From: Cordilura impudica
Lineage: Eukaryota; Arthropoda; Insecta; Diptera; Scathophagidae
Assembly: GCA_963682025.1 (NCBI GenBank)
Contig: OY821519.1
Span: 65,404,783 to 65,468,782, forward strand
DNA length: 64,000 nucleotides
Reading direction: 5' to 3'
The first letter of the stretch is position 1; each line of letters opens with the position of its first letter. This document shows, piece by piece, positions 1 to 11,493 of this stretch. The position numbers were made by a program, and so were the translations under genes. The notes beneath the pieces were generated by a model. It saw nothing but the letters and a program-made list of their open reading frames with translations, ran no database searches and was not told where the DNA came from.

Positions 1-500
1 CTATATGTAATCGCAATGAGATATTTTGTAGGTAAAGCAGAATAATAATTTTATATAACTATGTAGAACTGTTTTGAAAGCAAACAACTCATTGCTTCTT
101 CTTTACTCAGCTCTGTATATACTTTTAACATTGTTGTGTTTGACTGCTAATTGAAAATGTTGACATTCATGTAAAAAAAAAAAAAATAACTATTGCAAAG
201 CTAATTTGAACAAAAATTGTGGCGCCATCTACTGTGGCCTAGCCACACTGAGCAAATGAAGTGACACTCTGTTTGTTAATAGAAAAGAAATGTATTTTCC
301 CTAAACAAAATATTGCAGAATTTTATATAAATAAAATAATATACCGATTTATTTCTAACATGCGGTTATTATGGATATAAAGTTTTTGTTATTGTGTTTT
401 ATTTAAATAAATTAATACATAAAATTTTTTTTCGGTAAATTTACATTGTTTTTTTTTTTATTAACAGGTAGTTTAGCATTATTTGCTTTAGATGTTGGTG
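1..500. other. AT-rich sequence without recognisable gene
   Basis: AT-rich and rich in homopolymer runs. No open frame with protein-like content on either strand, and no repeat ends that I can define. Confidence 0.4.
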
Positions 501-509
501 AATTTTTAC

Positions 510-1172
510 TCCCTTTATATTAACTCTGCTTTATAAGTGTCTGCTTGTCTGCTTGTAGTCAAAATTTTAGATCGATTTTTAACCCCTTTACCATGACCCA
601 ATCGATCGGAAAGTTTGCAGGCGGGCTCGTGGCGATGCCAAAACAATGGAAATTTTAAATTTTTCTACCAGACTTGTTAAAAAAAATGTACAAAGGGTTA
701 GTTTTCATTATATTATTACCACAACGACCACAAAAACAACAAGTCCAGCTATGACAACAATACAACATTTAGAATAACAACAAGAACAATACAGAAACAT
801 ATTTTTTCATTTTTTTTTTTTCTTTTTCAGTGATTTCTCTGGACCTATTAGACCGATTTTCATGATTTTTCAAACAGAAACCTTCTCATGATGTTGGTCA
901 ATCATTCTCATTAAAAACCCAGTTATCCTTCTGAGGGCGCGATCGTGACAAGAACAACATAGACAAATCATATTTTTTCAAAACTTTTTTTACTTCTTCA
1001 TTCAATTCTCGGGACCTTATCAACCGATTTGGACGATATTAAATAGCAAACTTCTCAGGATGTTTATGAATCATTTTTTATGCCAACGATCACCCTAGCT
1101 GCCCGATTGAAGCCGTCATCGTGATTTCCACAGACGGACAGACGGACATCGCTATCAACTCTGCTTGTTATA
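510..1172. repeat. Decayed interspersed repeat
   Basis: The segment is bounded by similar words (attaactctgcttt near 521, atcaactctgcttgttat near 1153) and carries a 'cagacggacagacgg' block near 1130. The reverse complement of that block and its surroundings recurs near 51301-51345 inside msl-3 intron 2, so it is a dispersed family. No coding capacity seen; probably a non-autonomous element. Confidence 0.35.
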
Positions 1173-1339
1173 AGGATAAAAATAGGTTTATATGTTTAAG
1201 TTAGAAATTCATAAAATGACATTAACCCATAAAATGGTTACTAATTCTTTATATGATTTTTTTCGTTTTTTTTTTCAAAAAATGCAAAAAAGTAGCAGTT
1301 GTATAGTTTTAATTACAAATATTGACTTCAATATAGAAA

Positions 1340-1800
1340 TTACTTGAATCGAAAGTTCAACGGTGAAAAAGTTATGGCCGTGCCAGAACAACTAGACCAG
1401 ACACAGAAAACACAATAAATTTGGAATAAATTTTCTTTATTTCTCAACATAATCTCGATACACTTTTCCCAGCGGTTTTCAGTAACTTCTTTACCCTATC
1501 TAGCTCCTTAAAATGGCCATCACCGAGCCATTTTTCAAGTTTGGAAATAGAAAATAATCCAAGGGAGCTAAATCTGATGAATAAGGTGAGCGATGAAGCA
1601 ATTCAAACTTTAATTTGGCCATCGCAATAGTGGATGTGTTAACTGGTGCATTGTCTTAATGGAAAAAAAAACTCTGCCACTCAATATTTTTAGTCATAAA
1701 CGAAGGAGCAGACTCCAGAATATACATCGGCTTTAATATTGGTTGGACTGAGACCTTTTCATACCTTTTTCCATGTTTAAAAATTCACTGAGATCGTTTA
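1340..1800 (-). pseudogene. mariner-type transposase remnant (C-terminal part)
   Basis: Translation of the minus strand gives, in pieces, the mariner C-terminal signature: a DNAP-like block followed by HTST, then SPYSSDLAPLDYFLFPNLK, which corresponds to the conserved D(34)D mariner block SPDLAPSDYFLFPNLK. Several frameshifts and stops separate the pieces, and the N-terminal DNA-binding part is missing. This is an old, immobile copy. Ends were not identified. Confidence 0.7.
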
Positions 1801-1809
1801 CTCTTGATG

Positions 1810-2480
1810 ACTAAAAAAAAAATACTAAACAACGTGGCGCCTTGAAACTTAAAGCATTTGTTTTATAAGGTTGCCACTTTTCACCAAAGTAATATGTCAG
1901 GTCGCATAAAGTTTTTTAAACTAAAAAAAAATCTAAAGCTCTCCTCTGTTTTTTTTTTTTTTTGCTATTACACTTTTAATTTTTTATATTATTTTAATTT
2001 TTATATTATTTTAATTTTTTATATTATTTACACAAAATTTATAAATATATTTCGAAAATTTATGCTTAAAGTCCGAATTGGACCATATTCATTTCAATTG
2101 GTTTGTTTATGAGAACAAATTTTATATGTACGTGTGTCACCGTTAGGTGGCGCTGTGGTCGGTATATTTACGAAAATCTATTTACAATCTGATCTTGCAA
2201 GTATTCAAAATCTATGTTTGATTGACTTCATATTTCCACCATATCATTAGATTTTTGAAAGGTATAGATATCTTAAATTTTAGACAATTCCAATATTTCT
2301 ATCGAAAACAAGTCACTTAAAATTTAGCAAACTCTCTTATTTACCATGATATATGGAAAAGTATCTAATAATATAACTGAAACTAATTCTCAATGTCCTC
2401 ATAACATAAAATTACTTTTCCAAAATTTAGATTTCGTGTTAGTTATTGTGCAAGGATGTATAATAGGGATGTATAATATA
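1810..2480. other. AT-rich intergenic sequence
   Basis: Long T runs and low complexity near 1955-2050. Open frames here (1858-2112, 2346-2531) have low-complexity, AT-driven composition with no domain signature. I see no gene. Confidence 0.4.
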
Positions 2481-3065
2481 GGAAAATCGTATTCTAGGGA
2501 TCAAAGTAAGAAACTTTGCCCATACCTCTAAAACGAATTCTGATGTCCCGACTTTTGACCTGTCTGTCTGTCTGTCTCACTTAGACCAATTTAGAGTGCC
2601 CCAAACGAGTCCAAATGTATGATCGACCCCCACTAACTTTGGAGGGCCGACCCACCCATGCCAGTGGCACATCCCCTGGAACCCCCTGGGCTGACTATGT
2701 TTGATTTAATATTAAAATAAACACTCATACGTATACGTATCTTCTACTCTGCTAATAAATAATAATCATACGCCTTGACTATGTTATGTCATTCAAAAAG
2801 ATCGATCGGATGAGGGTAAATAACTTTTAGATCACTCCGTGACTATGCATGACTATGCGTGACTCTGCGACTACCCCAAAATTAATCTATAGTCATAACA
2901 AGACTATGGGCTAAGTTTCAGATCAATTGCATAAGGGGAAATGGGGTTGCCCAATGGCAGACAGACAAACAGACAGGTCAAAAGTCGGGACATCAGAATT
3001 CGTTTTAGAGGTATGGTTCCTTGGGCAAAGTTTCTTATTTTGATCCCTAAAATATGAAATTTTCC
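2481..3065. mobile_element. MITE with ~90 bp terminal inverted repeats
   Basis: The left arm (about 2481-2576, starting ggaaaat, containing cccatacctctaaaacg and gatgtcccgacttttgacc) is repeated in inverse at about 2955-3065. The arms differ by small indels, for example a 7-base difference next to the 'catacctc' block. Between them (2780-2940) is the 'gatcactccgtgactatgcgtgac' sequence that also occurs at 41.8-43.0 kb and 56.1-56.5 kb. No coding capacity, so non-autonomous. Confidence 0.7.
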
Positions 3066-3670
3066 TTGTCACTTGAGAGATTTTTTTGCCTCCCTACAAA
3101 TCGACCCGCCGACTTTAGACATTAGTCGTTTGAATGTTTGTTATATGTGGCATATAGGCTTCCTGTAAAAATGGCAGGTGAAAAGAAGTGACAAGGAAAT
3201 AGTTGCTAAAACAAACAAAATAAATTATTCAAGAAAAGTTTGAAATTTCGTTGTGTTTAATAATAGACCAGTCAAAACCAGGCATGGGAAACCATGTTAT
3301 TATGAAGGAAACTTAGCACATCGACGTTTCAAAAATTTTAACTCTCTTGCAGAATAACTGAGTGTTATCAGTGTTAAATCGACTTTCGCAGTTTCATAAA
3401 AGCAAAGAATTTGTTCCACTGTCTTAATTGCATTTACTTCGACCCATTATATTCTTGCGAAATCCGATAAGATAGAGACCAATGACTCAACCGGTGAGTA
3501 TACAACGATAATCCTCTCTATAAAGTGACAGTAGACAGTGTATCTTCTTGAGGTCGTAAAGTGGCCTCGTAATAGTACAGGTTGTTAATACCCTCTACTA
3601 TCTATGTGCCTATGAGAAGACAATCTCGCGGGGAAAATTATAAGTAAATATATAATTAAAATAAAAATAA
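3066..3670. other. Intergenic sequence, nothing recognised
   Basis: Less AT-biased than the flanks, but no open frame with protein-like composition, no RNA gene and no repeat ends seen. Confidence 0.35.
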
Positions 3671-4043
3671 CAAGCAGACTCCAGCGCTCGAAATTCGAGA
3701 GCAATTTCTATGCAGCTTTATTTTTCAACTTAGCCAATTCACAAACCAACACTTTTATGGTTTGTTATTATTGTGAATGAAGATAACAAACTCATTAGCA
3801 AACACATTAAAAAATTTAATAAAACACACATAGCATATGTATAATTTTATGTATGTGTTAGTAACAAATTTAAATGCAATTTACTCAAAATAAAGGAAAA
3901 AAATTTAAAAATCTGTAAATCTACAAAATGGCTAAAAAGAAATGCCTTTCAAATAATATACGTTTGGTAAAAATCGGGATAAAACGGTAGAACAAAACAT
4001 CGGTCACAAGAAATCCCCAAGCCTATTAATATTACAGATAATA
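3671..4043 (-). mobile_element. Family A Helitron-like non-autonomous element
   Basis: Reverse-orientation copy of a family found at 9.05, 11.15, 12.69, 59.86 and 63.31 kb. Read on the minus strand, the family starts TC-TATAATATTAATAGGCTAGG and ends in a small palindrome (ctcgaa/ttcgag), then ctggaatctgCTAG before T. These are Helitron hallmarks: 5' TC, 3' CTRR, subterminal hairpin, A|T target. Here the CTAG end is mutated. No coding capacity. Confidence 0.6.
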
Positions 4044-4189
4044 ATTAAATATGTATACTATTTAATATTAATTTTATATTATAATATTAATTAGCATAAT
4101 AAAGTTTGCGAAATTTTTTAATTTAATCTTGTCAGAAAATTCGTGATTTTATTTTTTTAAAGTTTTTAGTTAGGCTTTTAAGGTCACTC

Positions 4190-4285
4190 ACTAATTGATG
4201 TAAATAAAAGTTTATTTTATTCCATTTTTCATCCAACGTTTCGGTGGGATTTTTCCACCATCTTCAGGGATTTAAATTTATTGAA
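4190..4285. repeat. Repeat fragment with short hairpin (ggtgg/ccacc)
   Basis: Contains 'caacgtttcggtgggat' followed by 'ttttccaccatcttcaggg', giving a short ggtgg/ccacc stem. The 'acgtttcgg...ccatcttcaggg' pattern resembles ends of dispersed repeats seen in arthropod genomes. I cannot assign a class from this fragment. Confidence 0.3.
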
Positions 4286-4404
4286 TCTGGTGATTTTAGC
4301 TGAGTATTGTATTTATATTTCGAGACTCACAAAACTTCTGTTTTTTTTTTTTTTTTTTAATTATATATTAATAATCGACATACATATATATATATTTATA
4401 ATCT

Positions 4405-4800
4405 ACTAGTATAGCCCAGCACTCAAAATTCGAGTACAAATTCTAGGAAATATTATTGTTTCATTCAATTTTTGTCTTTCAATGTTTTTTTTTAATCTAT
4501 ATAAATAAAAAATTTATGAATATTTAAATGAGCCTAAAGGTATGTTAATAAATTTTAGCAATTCACAATTCAACACAGAGCGTCTGATATATAATTAGCA
4601 TTAACAGGGTGTGACGAATTATTATAAATATTTTATTTTATTTAATTTAATTTATTTTTAAGACAGATTAAACATTTTATCATTCTCATTCTTCTTCTCC
4701 ATATGAACTATAACTGTGCCAATTTTCACACTCCTCGGTGCCCGCATATTGCTTAAAAAGGGAACTAAAAATTTACCTTCACGTATTAATATATAGATAT
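4405..4800 (-). mobile_element. Family G Helitron-like element, copy 1
   Basis: Begins (on +) with 'tagtatagcccagcactc' and a degenerate palindrome around 'aattcgag', then 'gcctaaaggtatg', 'gcaattcacaattcaacac' and 'tcctccatatgaactataac'. The same order of blocks recurs at 38.4-39.7 and 59.4-59.85 kb. The end resembles family A (…ctgCTAG on the minus strand), suggesting a related Helitron-like subfamily. No coding capacity. Confidence 0.5.
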
Positions 4801-5263
4801 ATATATATTTGTAATCTATATATATATTTATAATCTATATATAAATTTATAATTTTTATATCTATAATCTCAATGAACCAATAACTTAACTAAAATGTCG
4901 ATGGTTGAATTATTGCCACGAAAAACATGGTTTTGCCCCTATGTGCGCATTGCGGTAAACAAATTAACCTAATTTTAGCGTTTCTGGCTTCAACATGAGC
5001 GCTCATTATAATAAAATATTAGAAACAGCTGTTAAAATCTGCTGCAGTTATATAAAAATTGATGTACACGAAGTTAATAAGAATTTGACATTTTTTTGCG
5101 AGATTTTATCTATAGATATTGCAGAGAATTAAACTTATAGTCACAGATATTGAATATTTTTATGTTCAATTACCCTTTCAACAACAATTTTCGCAAAAAA
5201 ATAAAATACCGTAGGATTTTATGACGGTTTTTAATGTCTTCGAAATCGCCGAATCCGAATCTG
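4800..5263. other. AT-rich sequence, no gene seen
   Basis: Begins with degenerate TATA microsatellite (4795-4860). Nothing with coding character. Confidence 0.35.
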
Positions 5264-5279
5264 TAGTCAGTTTTTTCGG

Positions 5280-5740
5280 GATAGGTCAGGTTTTTGTGCT
5301 GATTCTGTATAGTTTCCTTTAGGCCAACAAGCTATCCCTGTTTTCTTTGCTTGTGATAGAGTAGAGCTAAATATCAATATTAGATTAAAAAGATTGGCTT
5401 TTCGGAAAGCGATTGTTCTAGGACAACAGAAAGTGATAAAACTAGCTTTAGTATCAAGGGATCGTATAATGTTGCCTCCCTTACATATAAAACTTATAAA
5501 ACAATTTGTAAAAGGTCTGGACAAAAATGGAAATTGTTTCAAAATGGAGTGCAGAAAAGATAAAAGCGGGCTTTTGTGATAGTCCACAGATAAGATCGTT
5601 AATAAAAGACTCAAGTTTTACGTACATTATGGTAGAGATTGAGAAAAAGACATGGAATGAGTTTGTTTGGCTTGTTCCAAATTTTTTTGGAAATAAGAAA
5701 AGATGTGACTGTGACGTCGAAAAACTAATGTCAATTTAAA
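5280..5740 (+). pseudogene. Decayed transposon-type ORF (unclassified arthropod repeat protein)
   Basis: Two overlapping plus-strand frames join by one frameshift near 5560-5580. The first contains LPPLHIKLIKQFVKGLDKNG; the second continues CDSPQIRSLIKDSSF and EKKTWNEFVWLVPNFFGNKK. From memory, this order (PPLHIKLG-hydrophobic-K.FVKALDK, then GPQIR.L.KD..F, then EK.AW.SF...FLGN) is a conserved block of uncharacterised multicopy proteins in arthropods, probably transposon-encoded. The fragment lacks the start and the downstream region and has a frameshift, so it is dead. Class and function are not known to me. Confidence 0.5.
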
Positions 5741-5767
5741 AAGATTGGATGTAACATGAGCATCAAG

Positions 5768-5953
5768 TTACACTTTCTTCACAACCACTTGGTCTATTTT
5801 CCGGCCAATCTTGGGATCATAGTGAAGCACAGGACGAGCGATTCTACCTGGACCTTCGTACGATGGAGGTACGCTATCAAGGTTACTGGAACGTAAATGT
5901 GATGACTGCCTATTGTTGGAGCATTCAGAACAGCATTCTGCCCTCAGCTTCAA
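5768..5953 (-). other. Unrecognised ORF end, 61 codons
   Basis: Minus-strand frame whose last ~45 codons look protein-like: SSHLRSSNLDSVPPSYEGP, then RIARPVLHYDPKIGRKIDQ and a basic end VVVKKV before the stop at 5768. Base composition is clearly less AT-biased than neighbours. It could be the terminal exon of a host gene, a processed fragment, or part of a transposon; the stretch upstream (6030-6050) shares 'ctagtaggtcttgtcgag' in inverse with 7182-7199, which favours a repeat. I do not recognise the family. Confidence 0.3.
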
Positions 5954-6070
5954 ACGAAATCAAATAAACTAGGATTACACAGTGATCAAAAAGTAATGAA
6001 ACAGAAACAACTGGGATGCGATACTATTTATCTAGTAGGTCTTGTCGAGTACATCCGTATATTTTATGAA

Positions 6071-6867
6071 TCTTATATATAAAAAAGGATGTATGTTTGT
6101 ATGTATGAATGTTTGTTTGTCCTTTATGGGAGACTACACCACTGAATCGATCGTCTTGAAATTTTTACAGTAGCTAACTGCCTATCCGGAAGTAAAAATA
6201 CGATGGATGGCTATATTTTTTTGGATTTTTCAAATGGGCGTGGCACCTCCCATATAAAAAGAATTTTTAACATCTAATTTTGACATATAAGATATGGAGT
6301 ACTATGACAGCAAGAGCTCGAAACACATGTACATATTAAACTAATTTGAAGAGTTGCGAAAAAATGGGCGGGATCGGGCCAATGGGCGTGGCACCCACCA
6401 TACAAAGTAAATGTTTAATGTCATATAACTAGAGTACAGTAATAGATAAAGTCTTGGGACTTAGCGTGAGTTCATAAGTTATCAACGTTAGTACTCAGAA
6501 AAAAAAATGGGCTGGATCAAACCAAGGGGCGTGCCACCTTCCACACATGGTAAATATCTAGAATACTATGATGGACAATCTTGAAACTTTCTGCACGTCA
6601 ATTGGTTGTTAATGTAAGTAGTCGTACCAAAAATGGGCGCGATTGGGTTAGTGGGCGTGGCACGTCCCATACAAAAGAAATTATCTGCACTACTATAAAC
6701 CCGACAGTCCTGAAACTAGGTGTGATTTCACGAGTGATGAGTGTGAGAAGTTATGTGAAAAATGGGCGGGATCAAACCAGTGGGCTTGGAACCTCCCATA
6801 CATGGTAAATACATATCATCATATATTTACAGTTCTATGGTAAAAACACGTATGCCGGGTCAGCTAG
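6071..6867 (+). mobile_element. Family B Helitron-like non-autonomous element
   Basis: Starts TCTTATATATAAAAAAGG directly after an A and ends gggtcagCTAG directly before a T: exactly the Helitron pattern (5' TC, 3' CTRR, insertion between A and T). The interior repeats a theme several times: 'aaaatgggcgggatcg..cc.a.tgggcgtggcacctcccat' followed by 'catatatctagagtac...tcttgaaact'. Four such internal repeats are visible, and similar units are in the 9.4, 11.5 and 50.9 kb copies. No Rep/helicase ORF, so non-autonomous. Confidence 0.65.
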
Positions 6868-9047
6868 TTTATTATAAAAGTGTATCAATTTATGAGTATA
6901 ATGCAGCCTTGGTTTAAAAAATCCGGTAAAAATTAACTGAGTTATTAAACTTTAAAAAAAAAATTTGGACAAACAAAATTTTTCCAAACATAACATTTTC
7001 GGCCATTCAACTCAAAAATGTTTGCACGTTCCGTTTTTAATTCATCATCTTCAGTTTCCCTTCGAAAGGCCTCAGTTTCTAAGTCCGCTGATAAATACAA
7101 AATCGGTTGATATTAAACAAAGTTATTGCCTTATATGTGCAAAAGGGGCGAAAACCGTTTGCAAATTACAAGGACAGTTTTACTCGACAAGACCTACTAG
7201 AAAAAAAGTATAGCAATCCAGGTAATATTTTTATGTCACACAGTGTTATCTTTAAATGTATAGTGTTTTATAAGAAAACGACCCATGTGTCAAATATTTT
7301 TTTTTACTAGAGCTGATGCAAAATTTCATTCGCCGACTCGAAATCGTCATTAACAATTGAACTAATATCATGTAACATAACCCATTCATCAGACATGCTG
7401 TTGTGCAGTGTTATCCAACTTTTACTTCTATATGCTTATTTATTAAGAAATTTCAAAATAACTCATATTTTCGGTCACTGATTAAAATACAAAATCGTAT
7501 GAAATTTTTAGACTGGAATTTACGTTTTTCGTTAACGGCGTACATTTTTAAAGAATTAATTTTAGATCACATATGCCGCCATGTAGGTTATTTGGATTCA
7601 GCTAATAATCTTGGTTTGATTGAAGCTTGTTATTAAAATTAACACTTTGTTTTTTTTTTTTTAATTTTTACATTCAATATTTAGGTAACATATAATTGCA
7701 ATAAATAATTTTTTTTTATATAATTTTATTCGTGAATGATATGGTTTTCATTTTTAAATAAGGAACATATGTTTTTGGAATGTAAAACTATTTCAATCAT
7801 AAATCACAAATAAATTATATCAAATACACAACAACAACACCACATAAAAACAAAAATAAACTTAAAGCAATTATTACATCACAACGCTAGAAGGAATTTA
7901 AAAACATAAAAAAGATTTCAAGAAAAAAAATAAATTTTATGTATATTTATCATACTTCAAAATTGTAATATTTAAAAACAAAACACACTTTATAGGTATA
8001 ATCTGCAATAATTTATACGGAAAAAAATTAACACGTTGACGTCAAAAACGCGCGCAAGTTTTTTTTTTCGTTTTTTAAATTATGTTTATTAAGTCATAAA
8101 CAAAGTAAAAAAGAATATTAAGTAACGACGGTACTCAATTTTAAAAATTATACAATTAATAACCAAACAAACAAAGCAAACTTTTTTTTAATATTATGTT
8201 TGTTTACGTAAAGATTTTTTTTCAGTTTAATTTTAAACTTTTTTTTTTAGAGATTTTGATAAATATTTACAAAAACTTCGATTTTTGTAAATAAACAAAT
8301 ATTTAATTAACGACTCGACCGTTCAAATGAGAAAAGTGACTGACTGGCATTTGACTGCTTAAGTGTTTTAGTAGTTGTTTTCTAGTTTAACGTCGTGTTT
8401 TTTTATTTGTTTGAGATATTTTGCTTTTATATTTTTGGAATGATGCCATTTTGGGTTTGGGTTTGCTTTTACATGTTCTCTATTTTGTGTTTGCTCCACT
8501 TCAGGGCCATTATCAAGGTTTTGTTTTGATGTTTTTGTTTTTCAGCTTCTGTTGTTATTTTTGTAGTATTTTACCAGATATTTTTTTATGAATGAATTTT
8601 TACTTTCTTTTATATTTGATGGTGCATTGCAATGACAAAAATTAAATTTTGCAAAAAAAAAAAAAAACAAAAAGCGTCATATATAAAGAAGACTTACAAA
8701 GTGTTTGTTACAATCTGTTTGTTTTTCTTTTGATTACACAGTGGAACGTTTATATGGAAAAGTGGCACATTGCCGTTTATGTGTATAAAATAAGACTATT
8801 TTTTTTTTTTTTTTATTTACAAGAAAAATTATTCTTATAATTACAGTAAAGGGTTAATTAATTACAAGGATACAATGTGCTGATATGAATAAAATTAATT
8901 ACATATATTAATTTTGAAATAAAATAAAAGATAACAAAGTAACAAAATTTCAGAGATTTTAATATGCAAAATAATCAAAAATTTGTTTTTTTATATATAA
9001 AAACAAGTTGTCATTTTATATCTCGAGAACCACTATTTAAATATCTT
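6868..9047. other. AT-rich region with no recognisable gene
   Basis: Mostly AT-rich with long A and T runs (for example 8650-8670, 8800-8815). A plus frame at 7403-7636 (77 codons, containing FLDWNLRFSLTAYIFKELI and ending GLIEACY) has mixed composition and might be a decayed coding fragment, but I see no domain. A stretch at 7182-7199 is the inverse of 6033-6050, suggesting pieces of one repeat in both orientations. Confidence 0.35.
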
Positions 9048-9048
9048 A

Positions 9049-9390
9049 TCTATAGTATAATATTAATAGGCTAGGCGATTTCTTGTGACCGATGTTTTGT
9101 TCTACCGTTTTATCCCGATTTTGATCAGACGTGTATTATTGGAGAGGTATTTCTTTTTAGCTGTTCACCAGGTTTACAGATTTTTAAATTGTTTCCTCTA
9201 TTTTGAGTAAATTGCATTTAAAGTTGCTACTAACACATACATAAAATTATACATATGTATGATATGTGTGTGTTTATTAAATTTGTTAATGTGTTTGTTA
9301 ATGAGTTTGTATTCTTCATTCACAATAATAATAAACCATAAAAGTGTTGGTTTGTGAATTGGCTAAGTTGAAAAATTAAGCTGTGAAAGT
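9049..9390 (+). mobile_element. Family A Helitron-like element, 5' part
   Basis: Starts near TCTATAGTATAATATTAATAGG and follows the family A order (ggcgatttcttgtgaccgatg, tttattttgagtaaattgca, ttcattcacaataataataaacc, ttggtttgtgaattggctaag). It then runs into family B-type sequence inside the left arm of the large palindrome instead of reaching its CTAG end, so it is rearranged. Confidence 0.6.
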
Positions 9391-10139
9391 CTTGGAACTT
9401 TGTCTGAGTTCATGAGTTATTTATGTGAGTAGTCCGATAAAAAATAGGCGGGATCGCACAAGTGGGCATGGCATTCCCATACAAAGTAAGTATTTAATAT
9501 CATATATGCAACGCATAGATTTAGATTTTAGATTTTTTGAACAAGCTTAAATGTAATTTACTATATGTGTATTTTTTTTTTTTTTTGCCTTAATGTAATT
9601 TTTGGATATTGAATTCCTGTACTTTAAATATAAGATCAAGATTTAATCTTATATTTAAAGTACAGGAATTCAAGATTTAATCTTATATTTAAAGTACAGG
9701 AATTCAATATCCAAAAATTACATTAAGGCAAAAAAAAAAAAAATACACATATAGTAAATTACATTTAAGCTTGTTCAAAAAATCTAAAATCTAAATCTAT
9801 GCGTTGCATATATGATATTAAATACTTACTTTGTATGGGAATGCCATGCCCACTTGTGCGATCCCGCCTATTTTTTATCGGACTACTCACATAAATAACA
9901 CATGAACTCAGACAAAGTTCCAAGACTTTCACAGCTTAATTTTTCAACTTAGCCAATTCACAAACCAACACTTTTATGGTTTATTATTATTGTGAATGAA
10001 GAATACAAACTCATTAACAAACACATTAACAAATTTAATAAACACACACATATCATACATATGTATAATTTTATGTATGTGTTAGTAGCAACTTTAAATG
10101 CAATTTACTCAAAATAGAGGAAACAATTTAAAAATCTGG
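9177..10139. repeat. Near-perfect palindrome, 460-bp arms
   Basis: The left arm 9177-9636 and right arm 9680-10139 are inverse copies with only a few mismatches (for example a 'c' gained in gttatt/aataacac). They are separated by 43 bases that contain one extra copy of the innermost 'atcttatatttaaagtacag' block. Each arm holds family A sequence outside and family B sequence inside. Equal arm length and near identity point to one recent inverted duplication, or to an assembly error. Confidence 0.85.
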
Positions 10140-10339
10140 AAAATAAATAAATAAATATGTATCTGAAGTACTATAATAGAAAAAGCCTTGGGACTTTGTC
10201 TGAGTTCATAAGTTATTAATGTTAGTTGCCCATAAAATGGGCTGGATTGAACCAAAAAAATATGAAGTACTATAAAAATGACAGTCTTGAAACTTTTGAC
10301 AAGTACATTAATTACCAATGTGGAGTAGTGGTAAACACT

Positions 10340-10800
10340 ATGAGCTGAATCGCCAAAATCAAAAATCGCCAAAATCAAAAATCGCCAAAACCGAAAACTG
10401 CGAATAACAAAAATCCCAATAAAACAGAAATCGGCAAATTCAAAAGCCGCCAAAACCGAAAATCGCGAAAGACGAAAATCGCCAAAAATCCAAATCTCAA
10501 AAAAACAAAAAATCGCTAAAGCTAAAAGTCGCCCAAATGGAAAATCGTTAAAATCAAAAATCCCCAAAATCAAAAATAGCAAAAAATAAACAAAAATCGC
10601 CAAAATCAAAATTCACCTAAATCAAAAATTGCCGAAACCGAAAACAGCGAAAACAAAAATCACAGAAAACGAAAAACGCCAAAATCAAAAAAACGCCAAA
10701 ATCAAAAATCGCAAATAATTTAAAAAAAAATAATAATCGACGAAGTCAAAAATCGCCAAAATAAAAACAAAAATCGTCAAAATAAAAATCGCCAAATATA
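10340..10800. repeat. Minisatellite, 'aaaatcgccaaaatc' units (array 1)
   Basis: Dozens of irregular units of the form aaaatcgccaaaatcaaa, with variants gaaaatcgcgaat and aaaatcgtc. A minus-strand open frame through this (10109-10609) is an artefact of the repeat. The array lies inside a family B element just before its 3' hairpin. Confidence 0.9.
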
Positions 10801-10884
10801 AATAAAACAGTTTTCTACTAAATGTATTCCCAGTTTTTTATTTCGTTACGATGAGTGTAGCGAAGCGCATCGGGTTACAGCTGG
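10800..10884 (+). mobile_element. Helitron 3' terminus with hairpin and CTGG end
   Basis: Bases 10849-10872 form a hairpin (cgatg...catcg stem, loop containing gcgaag), followed nine bases later by CTGG (10881-10884) and then T. A hairpin a short distance before a CTRR end at a T is the Helitron 3' signature. The same terminus recurs at 12429-12464. Confidence 0.7.
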
Positions 10885-11150
10885 TATTACATAAATTTTC
10901 GAATCTAGGAAATTGGAGTAATTAAATTAATATTGTTTTATATCTACATAATTGATAAAAAAAAAAATAATTTTTACCAAATGCAGTGGTAACATAATAT
11001 ATCTTAGAGTATATATCTGAATTTTTTGCCTAAAACTTTGATGAATTTACAACAAAAAATTATTATATTATTATATTATTATATTATTATATCTATAATA
11101 TATATATTATTATATCTATAATATATTTATTATTATATCTATAATATTAA

Positions 11151-11493
11151 TCTATAATATTAATAGGCTAGGCGATTTCTTGTGACCGATGTTTTGTTCT
11201 ACGTTTTATTTGAAAGGTATTTATTTTTAGCCGTTTTGCATACTTACAGATTTAAAATTTTTTCTTTATTTTAAGTAAATTGCATTTAAAGTTGCTACTA
11301 ACACATACATAAAATAAAATTATACATATGTTATGTGTGTTTTATTAAATTTTATAATGTGTTTGTTAATGAGGTTGTTATCTTCATTCACAATAATAAT
11401 AAACCATAAAAGTGTTGGTTTGTGAATTGGCTAAGTTGAAAAATAAAGCTGCCTAGAAATTGCACTCGAATTTCGAACGCTGGAATCTGCTAG
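11151..11493 (+). mobile_element. Family A Helitron-like element
   Basis: Starts TCTATAATATTAATAGGC after A. Ends with the gaatttcgaac partial palindrome and ctggaatctgCTAG (11490-11493). Preceded by a TATTAT/TATATC microsatellite (11057-11150). No coding capacity. Confidence 0.65.

Noticed and set aside
10109..10609. A 166-codon minus-strand frame (ILAIFDFGD-like repeats) as a repetitive membrane protein
   Set aside because: It is a translation of the aaaatcgcc minisatellite and crosses the palindrome end.
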